From: Candidatus Sulfotelmatobacter sp.
GTDB taxonomy: Bacteria; Acidobacteriota; Terriglobia; Terriglobales; Acidobacteriaceae
Direction: 5' to 3'
Length of the DNA: 35,102 bases
Assembly: GCA_017883385.1 (NCBI GenBank)
Contig: JADGNQ010000049.1
Coordinates: 1-35,102 of the forward strand
The position numbers were made by a program, and so were the translations under genes. This document shows, piece by piece, positions 1 through 8,800 of this stretch. Position 1 is the stretch's first letter, and every line of letters begins with the position of its first letter. The notes below the pieces were generated by a model that searched no databases, was not told the origin of the DNA, and was given only the letters and a program-made list of their open reading frames with translations.

Positions 1-47
1 AGATTCTCAATCTTCAAACCCGGGTTCGATTCCCGGTAGCGCTACCA
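1..47 (+). tRNA. tRNA-Glu (anticodon CTC), 3' part only
   Basis: The window opens inside a tRNA. Visible parts are the end of the anticodon stem-loop (loop TTCTCAA, giving anticodon CTC), a 4-nt variable loop as in many tRNA-Glu, a perfect 5-bp T stem (20-24 with 32-36) around the loop TTCGATT, the 3' acceptor strand TAGCGCT (37-43), discriminator A and an encoded CCA (45-47). The 5' half is outside the window. The acceptor implies a 5' end of A rather than the usual G, so the Glu identity rests on the anticodon loop only. Confidence 0.8.
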
Positions 48-364
48 ACCTCCCGTTACTCGCTGATTCCAAGCGAGATGCTCAGTCCCCCAATTCGCTT
101 GTAGTCGTTTTGTGTGGACGAATCTGCCTGTGAGGATTCCAAAAGTCCAAACCGAATGGCATAGGGCTTCCCTGAAAGATTCCACGACTCGGAACAAGAC
201 ATCAGGTACTTACCATTCCCGTCACATGCGCTGGCTACACTGTGTCCCGCTGCGTCTGAAGTACTGCTGCTGATCTGGGGAGGTCAACCGCGCCATGCGT
301 GCCAAGCACACTGGGGCATAGACCCAACGCAGCAGTCTGTCTTCGGTTCGCCATCCCATCCCAA
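48..364. other. Intergenic stretch, no gene seen
   Basis: 317 bases between the tRNA and the first small gene. A 6-bp hairpin (CTCGCT at 59-64, AGCGAG at 72-77) lies just after the tRNA and may help to end its transcript, but no T-run follows. No convincing reading frame was found on either strand. Confidence 0.5.
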
Positions 365-562
365 TCACTGCGAACCTTCGATCTGGCGGAGCACGCTATT
401 GAGGTCATCAATCATGGCTGAGAGCCGGTTGCGTGCAGGTTCAGGAATCACGACCGGATCGTATCGTGCGGCCGGAATTGAAAGGTTCAACGCATCTTCA
501 AGTTCGCACCGGGCATTGGTCAGTTTCGCGAGCACCTTGCTTCTTAGTTCGGATCGCAGCAT
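365..562 (-). CDS. Small hypothetical protein, 65 aa
   Basis: A 65-residue protein of unknown function. It appears to form two amphipathic helices (residues about 1-28 and 42-62) joined by a Pro-rich turn containing VVIPEPARNRL, with no signal peptide or membrane segment. A Shine-Dalgarno-like AGGAAG stands 4-5 bases before the ATG at 562, which supports this start and the gene itself. It lies downstream of, and on the same strand as, the di-heme cytochrome gene, about 145 bases from that gene's stop. The plus-strand ORFs over it have no comparable start signal and look like shadows. Confidence 0.55.
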   Translation of the reverse strand: MLRSELRSKVLAKLTNARCELEDALNLSIPAARYDPVVIPEPARNRLSAMIDDLNSVLRQIEGSQ

Positions 563-707
563 CAGTCTTCCTATCTTGGGGGAAGGAAGTCTGTAGATTG
601 CTGCACGACGCTAGCAGGTTCGGCCATGCCATTCTGTGCTCACAGTCACAATCGGGCGGGCGAGGCTGCGTTGGGTGGCGTCTGAAACCTGCGGTTTGTC
701 GACACGC

Positions 708-2165
708 TCAAAGCGATTGAAGAAACGCCAGCAGCGCCTTTCTATCCGCGGTGGTCAGCTTAGAGAAGCGCTCGGTCACTGCCTCAGCCTCTCCCTTGTG
801 ACGGCGGATGGCATCGCCCAGTTCCACCGATTTGCCGTCGTGCATCAGGCGGGAGCGCAGCCGCAATCCCCACAGGGGAGCGGTGCGGAGTTTGTTACGC
901 GCGCAGAGAGTATCCCGCAACAGATCGGGATGCTTTTCTCCTTCCAGCACTGCGGTCTGATAGCTCTCGCTGCATTCGTCCTCGGTCTTTCCTTTTTGCC
1001 TCTGAGCCATTTCCGCTGCTCGCGACGTTTCCAGTTCGCGCATACGCTTCTCGACTCGCTCGCGGCCAAAGTGCTCAACCAGCGCAACTGGTATGCCGTC
1101 TCCCGTACCAACGTTGTGCATCAGGAAATCGCTGTAAGGGTGAATGGTCTTGGTTTCGAGAGCGTCGGGATGGAGACCCGGGCCTCCGGGAGCGGCTGGA
1201 CTCTTGCCGGTGACGATCGTATCCACGTGGCAGGTTACGCAGCCGATCTTCGCGAACAGTTGAGCGCCATGCTGGACCTCGGGAGTCGCCGCAGTCGCGT
1301 CTTGTGCCGGCGCTTTTAGGGAGCGCATGAAACTGGCGAAGTGATCGATGTCTTCCAGGTTGTTGTCGGTGGGATCGGGCAGGCTGTTGGGCTCGGTGAC
1401 TTTCGCGGGGTCGGTGTTCGGAACCGTAGCCGTCACCGGAGGATTGCAGGTGGTCGTAACCTCGGTCTTTTGCAGGCTGCTGGTGATCCCCATTTCGTTC
1501 AGATACGCATCGGCGGCAAACGCAAGGAGGCTGGCATGCTGGTCCTTCCAGCCAAAGCGTCCGATGCGGTCCTTCCCTTCGCTTTCGGGAACGAGTACTT
1601 TGATCGCCTGCCCGCAGATTTTGCCGTGTGACGCTTTGCATTGTTGCTTACGGATGTTGAATAAGGTTTCGTCGGCGATGGCTTCCACATATCCGTCGCC
1701 GAGGGTGTTCGTGGTTACGCGGGTGGTGCGCACGGTCTCGGTGTCGGGTACACGTTCCTGAATCTCGGGGCAGATGGCACGGTCATTTACCAGGGTCCGG
1801 TCGTTGATGATCTCCGCTCCGTGATTAATCGGGATTTGCGGATTCTGGAACTGGCCGTGGGCGTCGAGATGTCCAACCCGCAGTTCGGTGACCTGGCTGG
1901 CGGCTCCCGTGACCGGAGTCTGGTGACACTCGCGGCACGACTGGGCGTTGTAGAGGGGTCCAAGCCCGTCTGGGGCGATGTGCTCGACCTCCTCGAAGAA
2001 CTTCTGGTCAGCCTGGCGCCGGTTGGGATCGGAGAATCCGTTGCTCTGATCGTCGAATCCGGTGACTGCCTCCGGGGGCTGAGTGGGTGATTGTCCGCGA
2101 GAGCGAACTGCCAGGCAAAACAGGACAGCCCCTGCGAGCAGGAGCACCAGGAACGTGGGCCTCAT
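708..2165 (-). CDS. Secreted di-heme oxidoreductase / putative peroxidase (DHOR, DUF1111 family)
   Basis: A 485-residue periplasmic c-type cytochrome. An N-terminal signal peptide (about residues 1-24) is followed by two heme c motifs, CRECH at 77-81 and CVTCH at 309-313. The C-terminal part carries the family signatures RTAPLWGLR and LMHDG, typical of the DHOR family (long annotated as di-heme oxidoreductases or thiol oxidoreductase-like proteins). Members are thought to be related to di-heme peroxidases; the physiological substrate is unknown. The start at 2165 has an AGAGGAG ribosome site about 8 bases upstream. A second c-type redox enzyme lies at 4131 on the other strand, with two HTH regulators between them, so local regulation of periplasmic redox genes is possible but unproven. 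The family call is firm; the reaction is not. Confidence 0.9.
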   Translation of the reverse strand: MRPTFLVLLLAGAVLFCLAVRSRGQSPTQPPEAVTGFDDQSNGFSDPNRRQADQKFFEEVEHIAPDGLGPLYNAQSCRECHQTPVTGAASQVTELRVGHLDAHGQFQNPQIPINHGAEIINDRTLVNDRAICPEIQERVPDTETVRTTRVTTNTLGDGYVEAIADETLFNIRKQQCKASHGKICGQAIKVLVPESEGKDRIGRFGWKDQHASLLAFAADAYLNEMGITSSLQKTEVTTTCNPPVTATVPNTDPAKVTEPNSLPDPTDNNLEDIDHFASFMRSLKAPAQDATAATPEVQHGAQLFAKIGCVTCHVDTIVTGKSPAAPGGPGLHPDALETKTIHPYSDFLMHNVGTGDGIPVALVEHFGRERVEKRMRELETSRAAEMAQRQKGKTEDECSESYQTAVLEGEKHPDLLRDTLCARNKLRTAPLWGLRLRSRLMHDGKSVELGDAIRRHKGEAEAVTERFSKLTTADRKALLAFLQSL

Positions 2166-2566
2166 AGGACACTCCTCTTGGCCAGAGGTCTCGAAAACGA
2201 CGAAGCCGCAATCTACAAGATTTCTATACGAGGTTCGCGTTAACTACAACGAGAATCCGCTTCCTCTTTGATGGCGGAACTGGCAGCACACCGACGCCGG
2301 GCGATCTGTTGGACGTGAGGCACGGACTCGCTGGGGAAATGCTGCAGGCAATCAGGCACGGCACGAAAGGCAAACGGAGGACGGCTGAAGGACAGCGCAC
2401 ACAGACTGCATCCCTTTGGCGCAGCAGACTTCACTGGCATCGCGGTTCGGACGAAAGTGATCAGTTCGTCGTGCCGGCGGAGAGAACCAGAGTCCTGAAG
2501 TGGATCTTGTCTTCCTGTGCTTCGAGCTTCCGCAACTTGCTTCGCTCGTCCTCACAGACCTCTTAA
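2166..2566. other. Intergenic stretch, promoter region of the DHOR gene
   Basis: About 400 bases between the start of the DHOR gene and the end of the small LuxR-type gene. Several short overlapping ORFs exist on both strands (for example 2309-2566 plus and 2352-2555 minus), but none has a ribosome site or a recognisable protein pattern. No repeat family seen elsewhere in the window is present. Confidence 0.4.
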
Positions 2567-2809
2567 TTATTGCACCTGCGTCGACAATGCCGGACCCACC
2601 CGCCGTGATTCGTACCAGAGTGCAAGCTCGACGCGGTTGTAAAAACCTAGTTTGTCGTATATCACGCGCAGATAATTTTTGACCACGTCTTCCGTGATTC
2701 CGATTGCTTCCGCCACCTCACGGTTCTTTAGGCCTTGCGCAACAAGATAGATGACTCGGTGCTCACGTTTACTTGGGATTCGTGTTCCATAGAGGTCATT
2801 TGCAGACAT
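2567..2809 (-). CDS. Stand-alone LuxR/GerE-type HTH regulator, 80 aa
   Basis: An 80-residue protein that is almost only a LuxR-type DNA-binding domain. The pattern PSKREHRVIYLVAQGLKNRE followed by VAEAIGITEDVVKNYLRVIY and DKLGFYNRVELALWY matches the GerE four-helix fold, with the recognition helix around TEDVVKNYLRVIYDKL. There is no receiver or sensor domain, so any signal must come from protein level or from partners. The ATG at 2809 has GGAG 6 bases upstream, lying inside the upstream regulator gene. The two genes overlap by 82 bases in different frames, so translation is probably coupled. The target is unknown; nearby candidates are the DHOR gene downstream and the sorbosone dehydrogenase across the divergent gap. 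Confidence 0.75.
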   Translation of the reverse strand: MSANDLYGTRIPSKREHRVIYLVAQGLKNREVAEAIGITEDVVKNYLRVIYDKLGFYNRVELALWYESRRVGPALSTQVQ

Positions 2810-3255
2810 GTTTGTCTCCGGTACAACAGGGTCGCGAGCTTTACTCGCTTGATTCCGCTGGTAATTCCAAAACTTCGGAATAACCGGTTGAAGTGCGCCT
2901 TCACGGTTCTACAAGCCATGTTGAGTTGGCGGGCGATTTCGGCGTTATCACATCCTTGCAAGAGCAACTCAACAATCTGGGAATTCATGCGTTGACGAGT
3001 GGGGTGTCCACGCTCGAGAGGGCGAAGTGGTGGCAAGGTCATCAACGCGGCCCCTTGCAACTTTACCGATTGGTAGTTGTACGCTTCCGCCATCCGATAG
3101 AGTGTGGTTCTGCCCACGCACAAGAGACGTGCTGCCAACTGATAGTTCCCTTTGCATTTGTCGAGGGCGTCAATAATCACGAGGCGCTTCACCTCGTCCA
3201 ACGGAAGAATACTTCCCAATGGTTGTTGGATTGTCTTAAGCAAAAGGCTCATCAT
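2728..3255 (-). CDS. Dual HTH regulator: Fis-type HTH plus LuxR-type HTH
   Basis: A 175-residue protein with two candidate DNA-binding modules. Residues about 20-55 (EVKRLVIIDALDKCKGNYQL, then AARLLCVGRTTLYRMAEAY) look like the Fis-family HTH found at the C-terminus of NtrC-type activators. Residues about 85-150 (TRQRMNSQIVELLLQGCDNA, EIARQLNMACRTVKAHFNRL) look like a LuxR-type HTH. No AAA+, receiver or ligand domain is present. The start at 3255 (or the adjacent ATG at 3252) follows an AAGGGAAG ribosome site by about 7 bases. Its last 27 codons overlap the start of the 80-aa LuxR-type gene in another frame. A perfect 11-bp hairpin (3329-3359) lies in its upstream region. The domain reading is from pattern recognition and should be treated as moderately sure. 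Confidence 0.7.
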   Translation of the reverse strand: MMSLLLKTIQQPLGSILPLDEVKRLVIIDALDKCKGNYQLAARLLCVGRTTLYRMAEAYNYQSVKLQGAALMTLPPLRPLERGHPTRQRMNSQIVELLLQGCDNAEIARQLNMACRTVKAHFNRLFRSFGITSGIKRVKLATLLYRRQTCLQMTSMEHESQVNVSTESSILLRKA

Positions 3256-3704
3256 GTCAGCTTCCCTTGAGCTGTGTCATCTATCTACGTCTTCTATCTG
3301 TGGGTCGCAGCGATAGCCTGCAACTAGGAGTGGCGCAGCGGTTCCCTGGCTGCGCCACTAAAGGAAGAGGATGGACGACGGAGGCAGTATCATTGTCCCC
3401 CACCTACATCCTCGCTTCCCACGATCTTCTATTGTTACTGCCTTGTGGGTCTGTTCCTATTTGCTCAGTTGTGTAATAAAGCGTGGGCCGCATCATCGTT
3501 GGCTGTGACTATTATGTCGTGATAACTAGCACAGATATCATTCAGGGAGCCGCCATCCGCCACTTATAGCGTCAGCTCTGCCAAACAAAAGGAACGAGTC
3601 TGGCAAGATAGTGGATGAGTATGTTCGTCAACTTATAGCGAGCTAAACCGGGAGAAGCGGTAACTTATTGCTGGTGTACTTTAGGGTCGGAGTGCGACTG
3701 CTGA
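3256..3704. other. Upstream region of the HTH regulator genes
   Basis: About 450 bases without a supported gene. The only clear structure is the hairpin at 3329-3359. A 69-codon plus-strand ORF (3267-3476) has no ribosome site and an unprotein-like composition. The stretch is visibly AT-richer than its coding neighbours, as expected for a regulatory region. Confidence 0.4.
3329..3359. repeat. Perfect 11-bp inverted repeat upstream of the HTH regulators
   Basis: AGTGGCGCAGC (3329-3339) and GCTGCGCCACT (3349-3359) form a perfect stem with a 9-nt loop. It lies about 75 bases upstream of the regulator start. It could be a binding site for a dimeric regulator, possibly autoregulatory, or an RNA hairpin in the leader. 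No T-run follows on either strand, so it is not a standard terminator. Confidence 0.55.
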
Positions 3705-4013
3705 AGTACTTCGAATCAGGGCGAGACACTGCGATCTATCGAGCAAACATCTGAGGGAGGTTCTGGTGGTTCCCTGGCGCACTGGGTCGACGAGCGGAAG
3801 GGCGCGGAACCGGAAGCTGAGAATCAGCGTGCGATCATCACGCCTCGAACCGGGGCTCGTGGCGAGAAGTGGAGCGACCTTATTCTGCCAGGCATGATGC
3901 TGTCGAAAATGCGCGGGCCGGAAGTTCCGAGGAGAATTCGCGATTTCTACGAGACCCTGTTTCTGCGCAGCTTCGGGGAGCCGCTTGACAGGCCTGCATT
4001 TTGCCAGTATTAA
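3705..4013 (+). pseudogene. Startless ORF, likely gene remnant (about 102 codons)
   Basis: A frame open from just after a stop at 3702-3704 to TAA at 4011-4013. It has no ATG, GTG or TTG before the HWVDERKG segment at about 3780; the first ATGs are at codons around 3891. The predicted residues look like real protein (HWVDERKGAEPEAENQRAII, later RRIRDFYETLFLRSFGEP) with codon use like neighbouring genes, especially from 3770 on. The family is not recognised. The best reading is the 3' part of a gene whose 5' part was lost or scrambled. A short intact protein starting at an inner ATG, or an unusual start codon, cannot be excluded. Confidence 0.4.
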
Positions 4014-4130
4014 TGCGAGAAGTCACGAGCGTCAAAGAGATTCCCGGCAGCGACGCCAACGGTCATAGATTCGCATCCTTTCCGCGCAACGTTTAATCTA
4101 AGTTGGCAAGATCTGATCGCGAGGATACAT

Positions 4131-5792
4131 ATGCGTCTGGGTGCCACCACGATTGTCTCGGCAGTTCTCTTGTCTCTCATTTCTATCGCGACTTTGCAGG
4201 CGGTCGACAAGAAGTTTCATGACGCGCCGGACTCGGCGAAAGCCCTCAAGAATCCCTACGAAGGGCAGCAGGAGGCTGCCGACGCGGGCAAGACGCTTTA
4301 CGCGCGGAACTGCCTCGCCTGCCACGGAAAGTTGGGCAAGGGAACGGGTAACGTCCCTTCCCTGGTGGATGGAAAGCTGGAGGGAGTGGCATCTGGCGAA
4401 GTGTTCTGGTTCATCACCCAGGGAAGCAAAGACAACGGGATGCCGTCGTGGGCGTTTCTGCCGGAGCAGAAGCGATGGCAGATCGTGACTTATGTGACCT
4501 CCCTGGCGTCGGGCAAGGCGGCGCCGGTGGCGGCGAGTTCGCCTTCCGCGGTTTCAAGGACTGCGGCAGCGCTGAAGGATCCCTCTCCGCATGCTCCGTT
4601 CACAGATTTTCGCTATGAGGTGCCGGGCACGACTCGCAAGATCACGGCGAGCGATCTTCCGGAGCCGTTTGCCACGCAGTCGTCGAACAACGGCGCCGAG
4701 GTGGTGGCGCGTCCGGAGAAGGCGTGGCCGGTGGCGCCAGCGGGGTTCAAGGTAGAGCTTTATGCGACCGGGCTCGACAATCCGCGATGGCTGCGAACCG
4801 CACCCAATGGCGACATTTTTCTGGCGGAGAGCGAGTCCGGGCGGATTCGTGTCTTTCGCGGCATGAGCGGCGACGGCAAGCCGGAGCAGATGCAGGTATT
4901 CGCCAGCGGTCTGAAGCGGCCGTATGGCATCACGTTTTATCCACCGGGGCCGGATCCGCAGTGGATCTATATCGGCGATACGAACGAGGTGATTCGCTTT
5001 CCGTATCACAATGGAGACTTGAAGGCGAGCGGCGTGTCGCAGCATATCGCCGATCTGCCAAGCGGCGGTGGGCACTGGACGCGCGCCGTCGAGTTTTCAC
5101 CGGATGGCAAGAAGATGTTTGTGGCGGTGGGGTCAGCGTCGAACGATGACGATACGGACACTCATCCGGGAGAAAAAGATCGCGCCGACATTCTGGTGTG
5201 CGATCCGGCGAATTGTGAACTGAAGATCTATGCCTACGGCATTCGCAATGCCGGCGGAGGGATCGCGGTGAATCCGCAGACGGGTGAGTTGTGGTGCTCG
5301 GTGAATGAGCGCGATGCGTTAGGCGACAACCTGGTGCCGGACTACATCACGCATGTGCAGGAGGGCGGATTCTATGGCTGGCCGTGGTGGTACATCGGGG
5401 CGCATCAAGACCCGCGGCAGAAGGGGAAACATCCGGAATTGAAGGACAAGGCAATCGTGCCCGACGTGCTGCTGCAGCCGCACAACGCGTCTCTGGAATT
5501 CACTTTCTATCAGGGGAAGCAGTTTCCGGCAGAATACGGGGGCGAGCTTTTTGCCTCGGAGCATGGATCGTGGAACAAGGCGGTGCGCGTGGGCTATGAA
5601 GTGATTCGCGTGCCGCTGCATCAGACGGGCCACGCCACGGGTGAGTATCAGGATTTCCTGACCGGATTCGTGTTGCCGGATGGTCAAGTGTGGGGACGCC
5701 CGGTCGGAATTGCGGTGGCGGCGGACGGTTCGCTGCTGGTGAGCGACGACGGATCGAACTCGATCTGGAGAGTGAGCTATACGGGGAAGTGA
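4131..5792 (+). CDS. Secreted cytochrome c / sorbosone dehydrogenase-like beta-propeller fusion
   Basis: A 553-residue exported redox enzyme. A signal peptide (about 1-24) precedes a small class I cytochrome c domain with heme motif CLACH at 61-65 and a likely axial Met in NGMPSW near residue 104. A linker then leads to a six-bladed propeller of the glucose/sorbosone dehydrogenase type (about 195-553), opening with PAGFKVELYATGLDNPRWLR and containing LKRPYGITF, HWTRAVEFSPDGKKMFVAVG and GIRNAGGGIAVNP. Relatives use PQQ to oxidise sugars or aldoses and pass electrons to a heme; a built-in cytochrome suggests transfer to the respiratory chain. The substrate cannot be read from sequence. The start has GAGGA 6 bases upstream. 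No PQQ biosynthesis gene is in the window. Confidence 0.88.
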   Translation: MRLGATTIVSAVLLSLISIATLQAVDKKFHDAPDSAKALKNPYEGQQEAADAGKTLYARNCLACHGKLGKGTGNVPSLVDGKLEGVASGEVFWFITQGSKDNGMPSWAFLPEQKRWQIVTYVTSLASGKAAPVAASSPSAVSRTAAALKDPSPHAPFTDFRYEVPGTTRKITASDLPEPFATQSSNNGAEVVARPEKAWPVAPAGFKVELYATGLDNPRWLRTAPNGDIFLAESESGRIRVFRGMSGDGKPEQMQVFASGLKRPYGITFYPPGPDPQWIYIGDTNEVIRFPYHNGDLKASGVSQHIADLPSGGGHWTRAVEFSPDGKKMFVAVGSASNDDDTDTHPGEKDRADILVCDPANCELKIYAYGIRNAGGGIAVNPQTGELWCSVNERDALGDNLVPDYITHVQEGGFYGWPWWYIGAHQDPRQKGKHPELKDKAIVPDVLLQPHNASLEFTFYQGKQFPAEYGGELFASEHGSWNKAVRVGYEVIRVPLHQTGHATGEYQDFLTGFVLPDGQVWGRPVGIAVAADGSLLVSDDGSNSIWRVSYTGK

Positions 5793-5796
5793 AGGC

Positions 5797-5872
5797 AGGG
5801 GATAGGGGTCAGGGATCAGCGGCCGAGGCCTATGATGTTGACTAAGCCCTGACCTCTGGCTCCGGCCCCTCT
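5797..5872. repeat. Inverted repeat between convergent genes (possible bidirectional terminator)
   Basis: The gap between the convergent sorbosone dehydrogenase and dnaE2 genes is almost entirely an imperfect inverted repeat: GGGGTCAGGGATCAG on the left and CTAAGCCCTGACCTC on the right, around a short GGCCGAGGCC palindrome. It could end transcription from both sides, although T-runs are missing. It resembles the other palindromic repeats of the window in style. Confidence 0.55.
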
Positions 5873-8800
5873 CAATGGAAATCGTGCGAGACGGTTTCGG
5901 CTTTCGTAACGAACAGGGGCAGCACGCGTTCGGCTTTGACGGAGATGACGTTGTCCTGATTTTGAAGAATGCCTTCGATGGCGAGGAAGCGCTCGCTGGC
6001 CAGCAGCAAACGGTTCTGATGAAACAGATCGGGACGGATGATCGCGTTGGCCACGCCGGTTTCATCTTCCAGACTTAAAAACACAAATCCTTTGGCGGTT
6101 CCCGGGCGCTGTCGGGTGATGACGCAGCCTCCGATACGGAGACGCTTGCCGCTCGGAATGTCGCGCAGGTCGCTGGCGCGGCGGATGCCCATGGCAGTGA
6201 GCCAGGCGCGGCGATAGGCCATGGGATGCGGGCCGACGGTGAGTCCGGTGCCGTGGAAATCGGCGACCAGGCGTTCTTCGTGGTTCATGGGCGCGAGCGG
6301 CGAGGGGGAGTCGGGCTCTGGCTGTTGTTCGAGCAGCGGACCGGGGTCGCGGACGGCCCGCTCCACCTGCCAGAGGGCGTCGCGGCGGTGGAAAGAAATT
6401 GTAGATTGTAGATTGCAGATTTCAGATTGATCGGGTTTTGAAATCTGCAATCTGCAATCTGAAATCTGCAATCCGATGGCATTCAGCGCACCGATTTCCG
6501 CCAGAGTGGTGAGTTCGTCTTTGCGGAGTTCGGGGACGCGGCGGGTGAGATCGTGAATGGATTGAAATGGAGCACTCAGGCGTTCGAGAACAAGGGATCG
6601 AGCGGCTTCTTCGCGCAAGCCGCGGACGTAACGGAGGCCCATGCGGAGGGCAGGAGCGAGTTGCGAGTGCGGAGTGCCGGGTGCCGAGCGTAGAGATTCC
6701 TCCGCCCCTCGCGTTCGCTCGGGGGTCGGAATGACAAGGGTTTTACTGAGAGCTGAGAGCTGAGGGCTGACGGCTCTTTGACTGAGAACTGAGAACCGAG
6801 AACTGAGAACTGGTTCCAACGTGCAGTTCCATTCCGAGCATGTCACGTCGACGGGCAGCATCTTCAGACCGTGACGCTGCGCATCCTTGACGATGGTTGC
6901 CGGCGAATAAAATCCCATGGGCTGGTTGTTGAGCAGGGCGGCGGTGAAGGCGGCCAGGTAGTGGCACTTCAGGTATGCGCTGGCGTAAGCGATCAGCGCG
7001 AAGCTGGCGGCGTGCGATTCGGGGAATCCGTAGAGCGCGAAGGATGTGATGGAGAGAATGATTTCTTCCTGCGCTTTCGGTGCGATTCCGTTGTGCGTCA
7101 TACCGGCGCGGAGTTTGGCTTCGATTTCCTTCATTCGCGCCTGTGAGCGCTTGAAGCCCATGGCGCGGCGCAGTTCTTCGGCTTCGCCTCCGGTAAAGTT
7201 AGCTGCGATCATGGCGAGGCGCAGCAGTTGTTCCTGAAAGAGCGGGACGCCGAGCGTGCGCTTGAGCACTGGCTCGAGCGAGGGATGCGGATAGGTGACG
7301 TCTTCGCGTCCTTGCCGGCGGAGAATAAATGGATTCACCATCTGGCCGACGATTGGTCCGGGGCGGATGATCGCGACCTGCACCACTACGTCATAAAAGC
7401 GCTCGGGACGCAGGCGCGGCAACGATGCCATTTGTGCGCGGCTTTCTACTTGAAACAAGCCAACGGTGTCGGCTTCTTGAAGCGCGGAATAGACCTGCGG
7501 ATCGTCGGCCGGAAGATGCGCCAGATCGACTTCTTCGTGATAGTGGTCGCGGATGAGTTCGATGGAATCTTTGAGCACGGCCATCATGCCGAGGCCGAGC
7601 AGATCAACTTTGATGATGCCCATGTCGGCGCAGTCTTCTTTGTCCCACTGCACGACGACGCGGCCGGGCATGGAGGCGGGCTCGAGCGGCACGACAGAAT
7701 CGAGTTGTCCCTGGCAGATGACCATGCCGCCGGAGTGCTGGCCGAGATGGCGCGGCATATCCTGCACGGCGAGGCAGAGTTCGTAATATTTGCGCAGGCG
7801 GGGATGGTTGAGGTCGAGTCCGGCATCGCGGAAGCGGCGGTCGAGGGCGTCATTTTCGTCGCGAAATTCCCAGGTGGCGACGGCGGCAGAAATTTTGTTG
7901 AGCGTTTCCGGATCGAAGCCTAAGGCCTTGCCCATTTCGCGCGCGGCCATGCGGTTGCGATAGGTGATGACATTGGCGGTCATGGCGGCGCCGCGTTCGC
8001 CATATTTTTTGTAGAGATACTGAATTACTTTTTCGCGTTCGTCGCCGCTGGGCAGGTCGAGATCGATGTCGGGCCACTCGCCGCGCTCTTCGGAGAGAAA
8101 ACGTTCGAAGAGTAACTCCATGCTGACGGCATCGACCGCGGTGATGCCGAGAGAGTAGCAGACGGCGCTGTTGGCAGCAGAGCCGCGGCCTTGCACGAGA
8201 ATGTTTTGTTCGCGGCAGTAGCGAATGAGGTCCCAGACGATGAGAAAGTATCCGGCGAGCTTGAGTTTCTCGATGAGGGCAAGCTCTTTCTCAATCTGGC
8301 GCCGGGCTTTGGCCTGCATGTCGGGCGCGGCGCGGCCATAGCGCTGGCGGAAACCTATCCAGGCTTGTTCGCGGAGAAAGGAATTCATGGTCTCGCCTTC
8401 GGGCACGGGATAGCGCGGGAATTCGTAGCCGAGATCGTTGAGGGTGAATTCGAGGCGCGAGGAAAGTTCGAGTGTATTCGTGATCGCTTCAGGCAGGTCG
8501 GCGAAGAGTTGCTGCATTTCCAGCGCAGATTTCAGAAAGCGCTCAGAGTTGCGAGAGAGCAGGCGCCCTGCGGTGGAGAGAGTGCGGTGGTGGCGAATCG
8601 CGGTGAAGGCATCGCACAGTTCGCGGGCTTTGGCGGTGGCGTAGCAGACTCCGTTGGTCGCCAGCAGAGGGAGATGGAGTGAAGGGGCGATATCGATTGC
8701 GGCGCGGTTGCGGGATTCTTCTTCGCGCTGGAAATGACGCTGCAGTTCGACGTAGACATTTTTGGGTCCAAAGATGCCGATGAGTTGATCGACTCGTCGT

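Noticed and set aside
1-47. Integration site at the tRNA 3' end
   Set aside because: No second copy of the tRNA end and no integrase were seen in the window.
2728-2809. Programmed ribosomal frameshift joining the two HTH genes
   Set aside because: No slippery heptamer of the usual type in the overlap and the second gene has its own ribosome site.
3267-3476. 69-codon plus-strand ORF upstream of the regulators
   Set aside because: No ribosome site, overlaps the hairpin, and the residue pattern is not protein-like.
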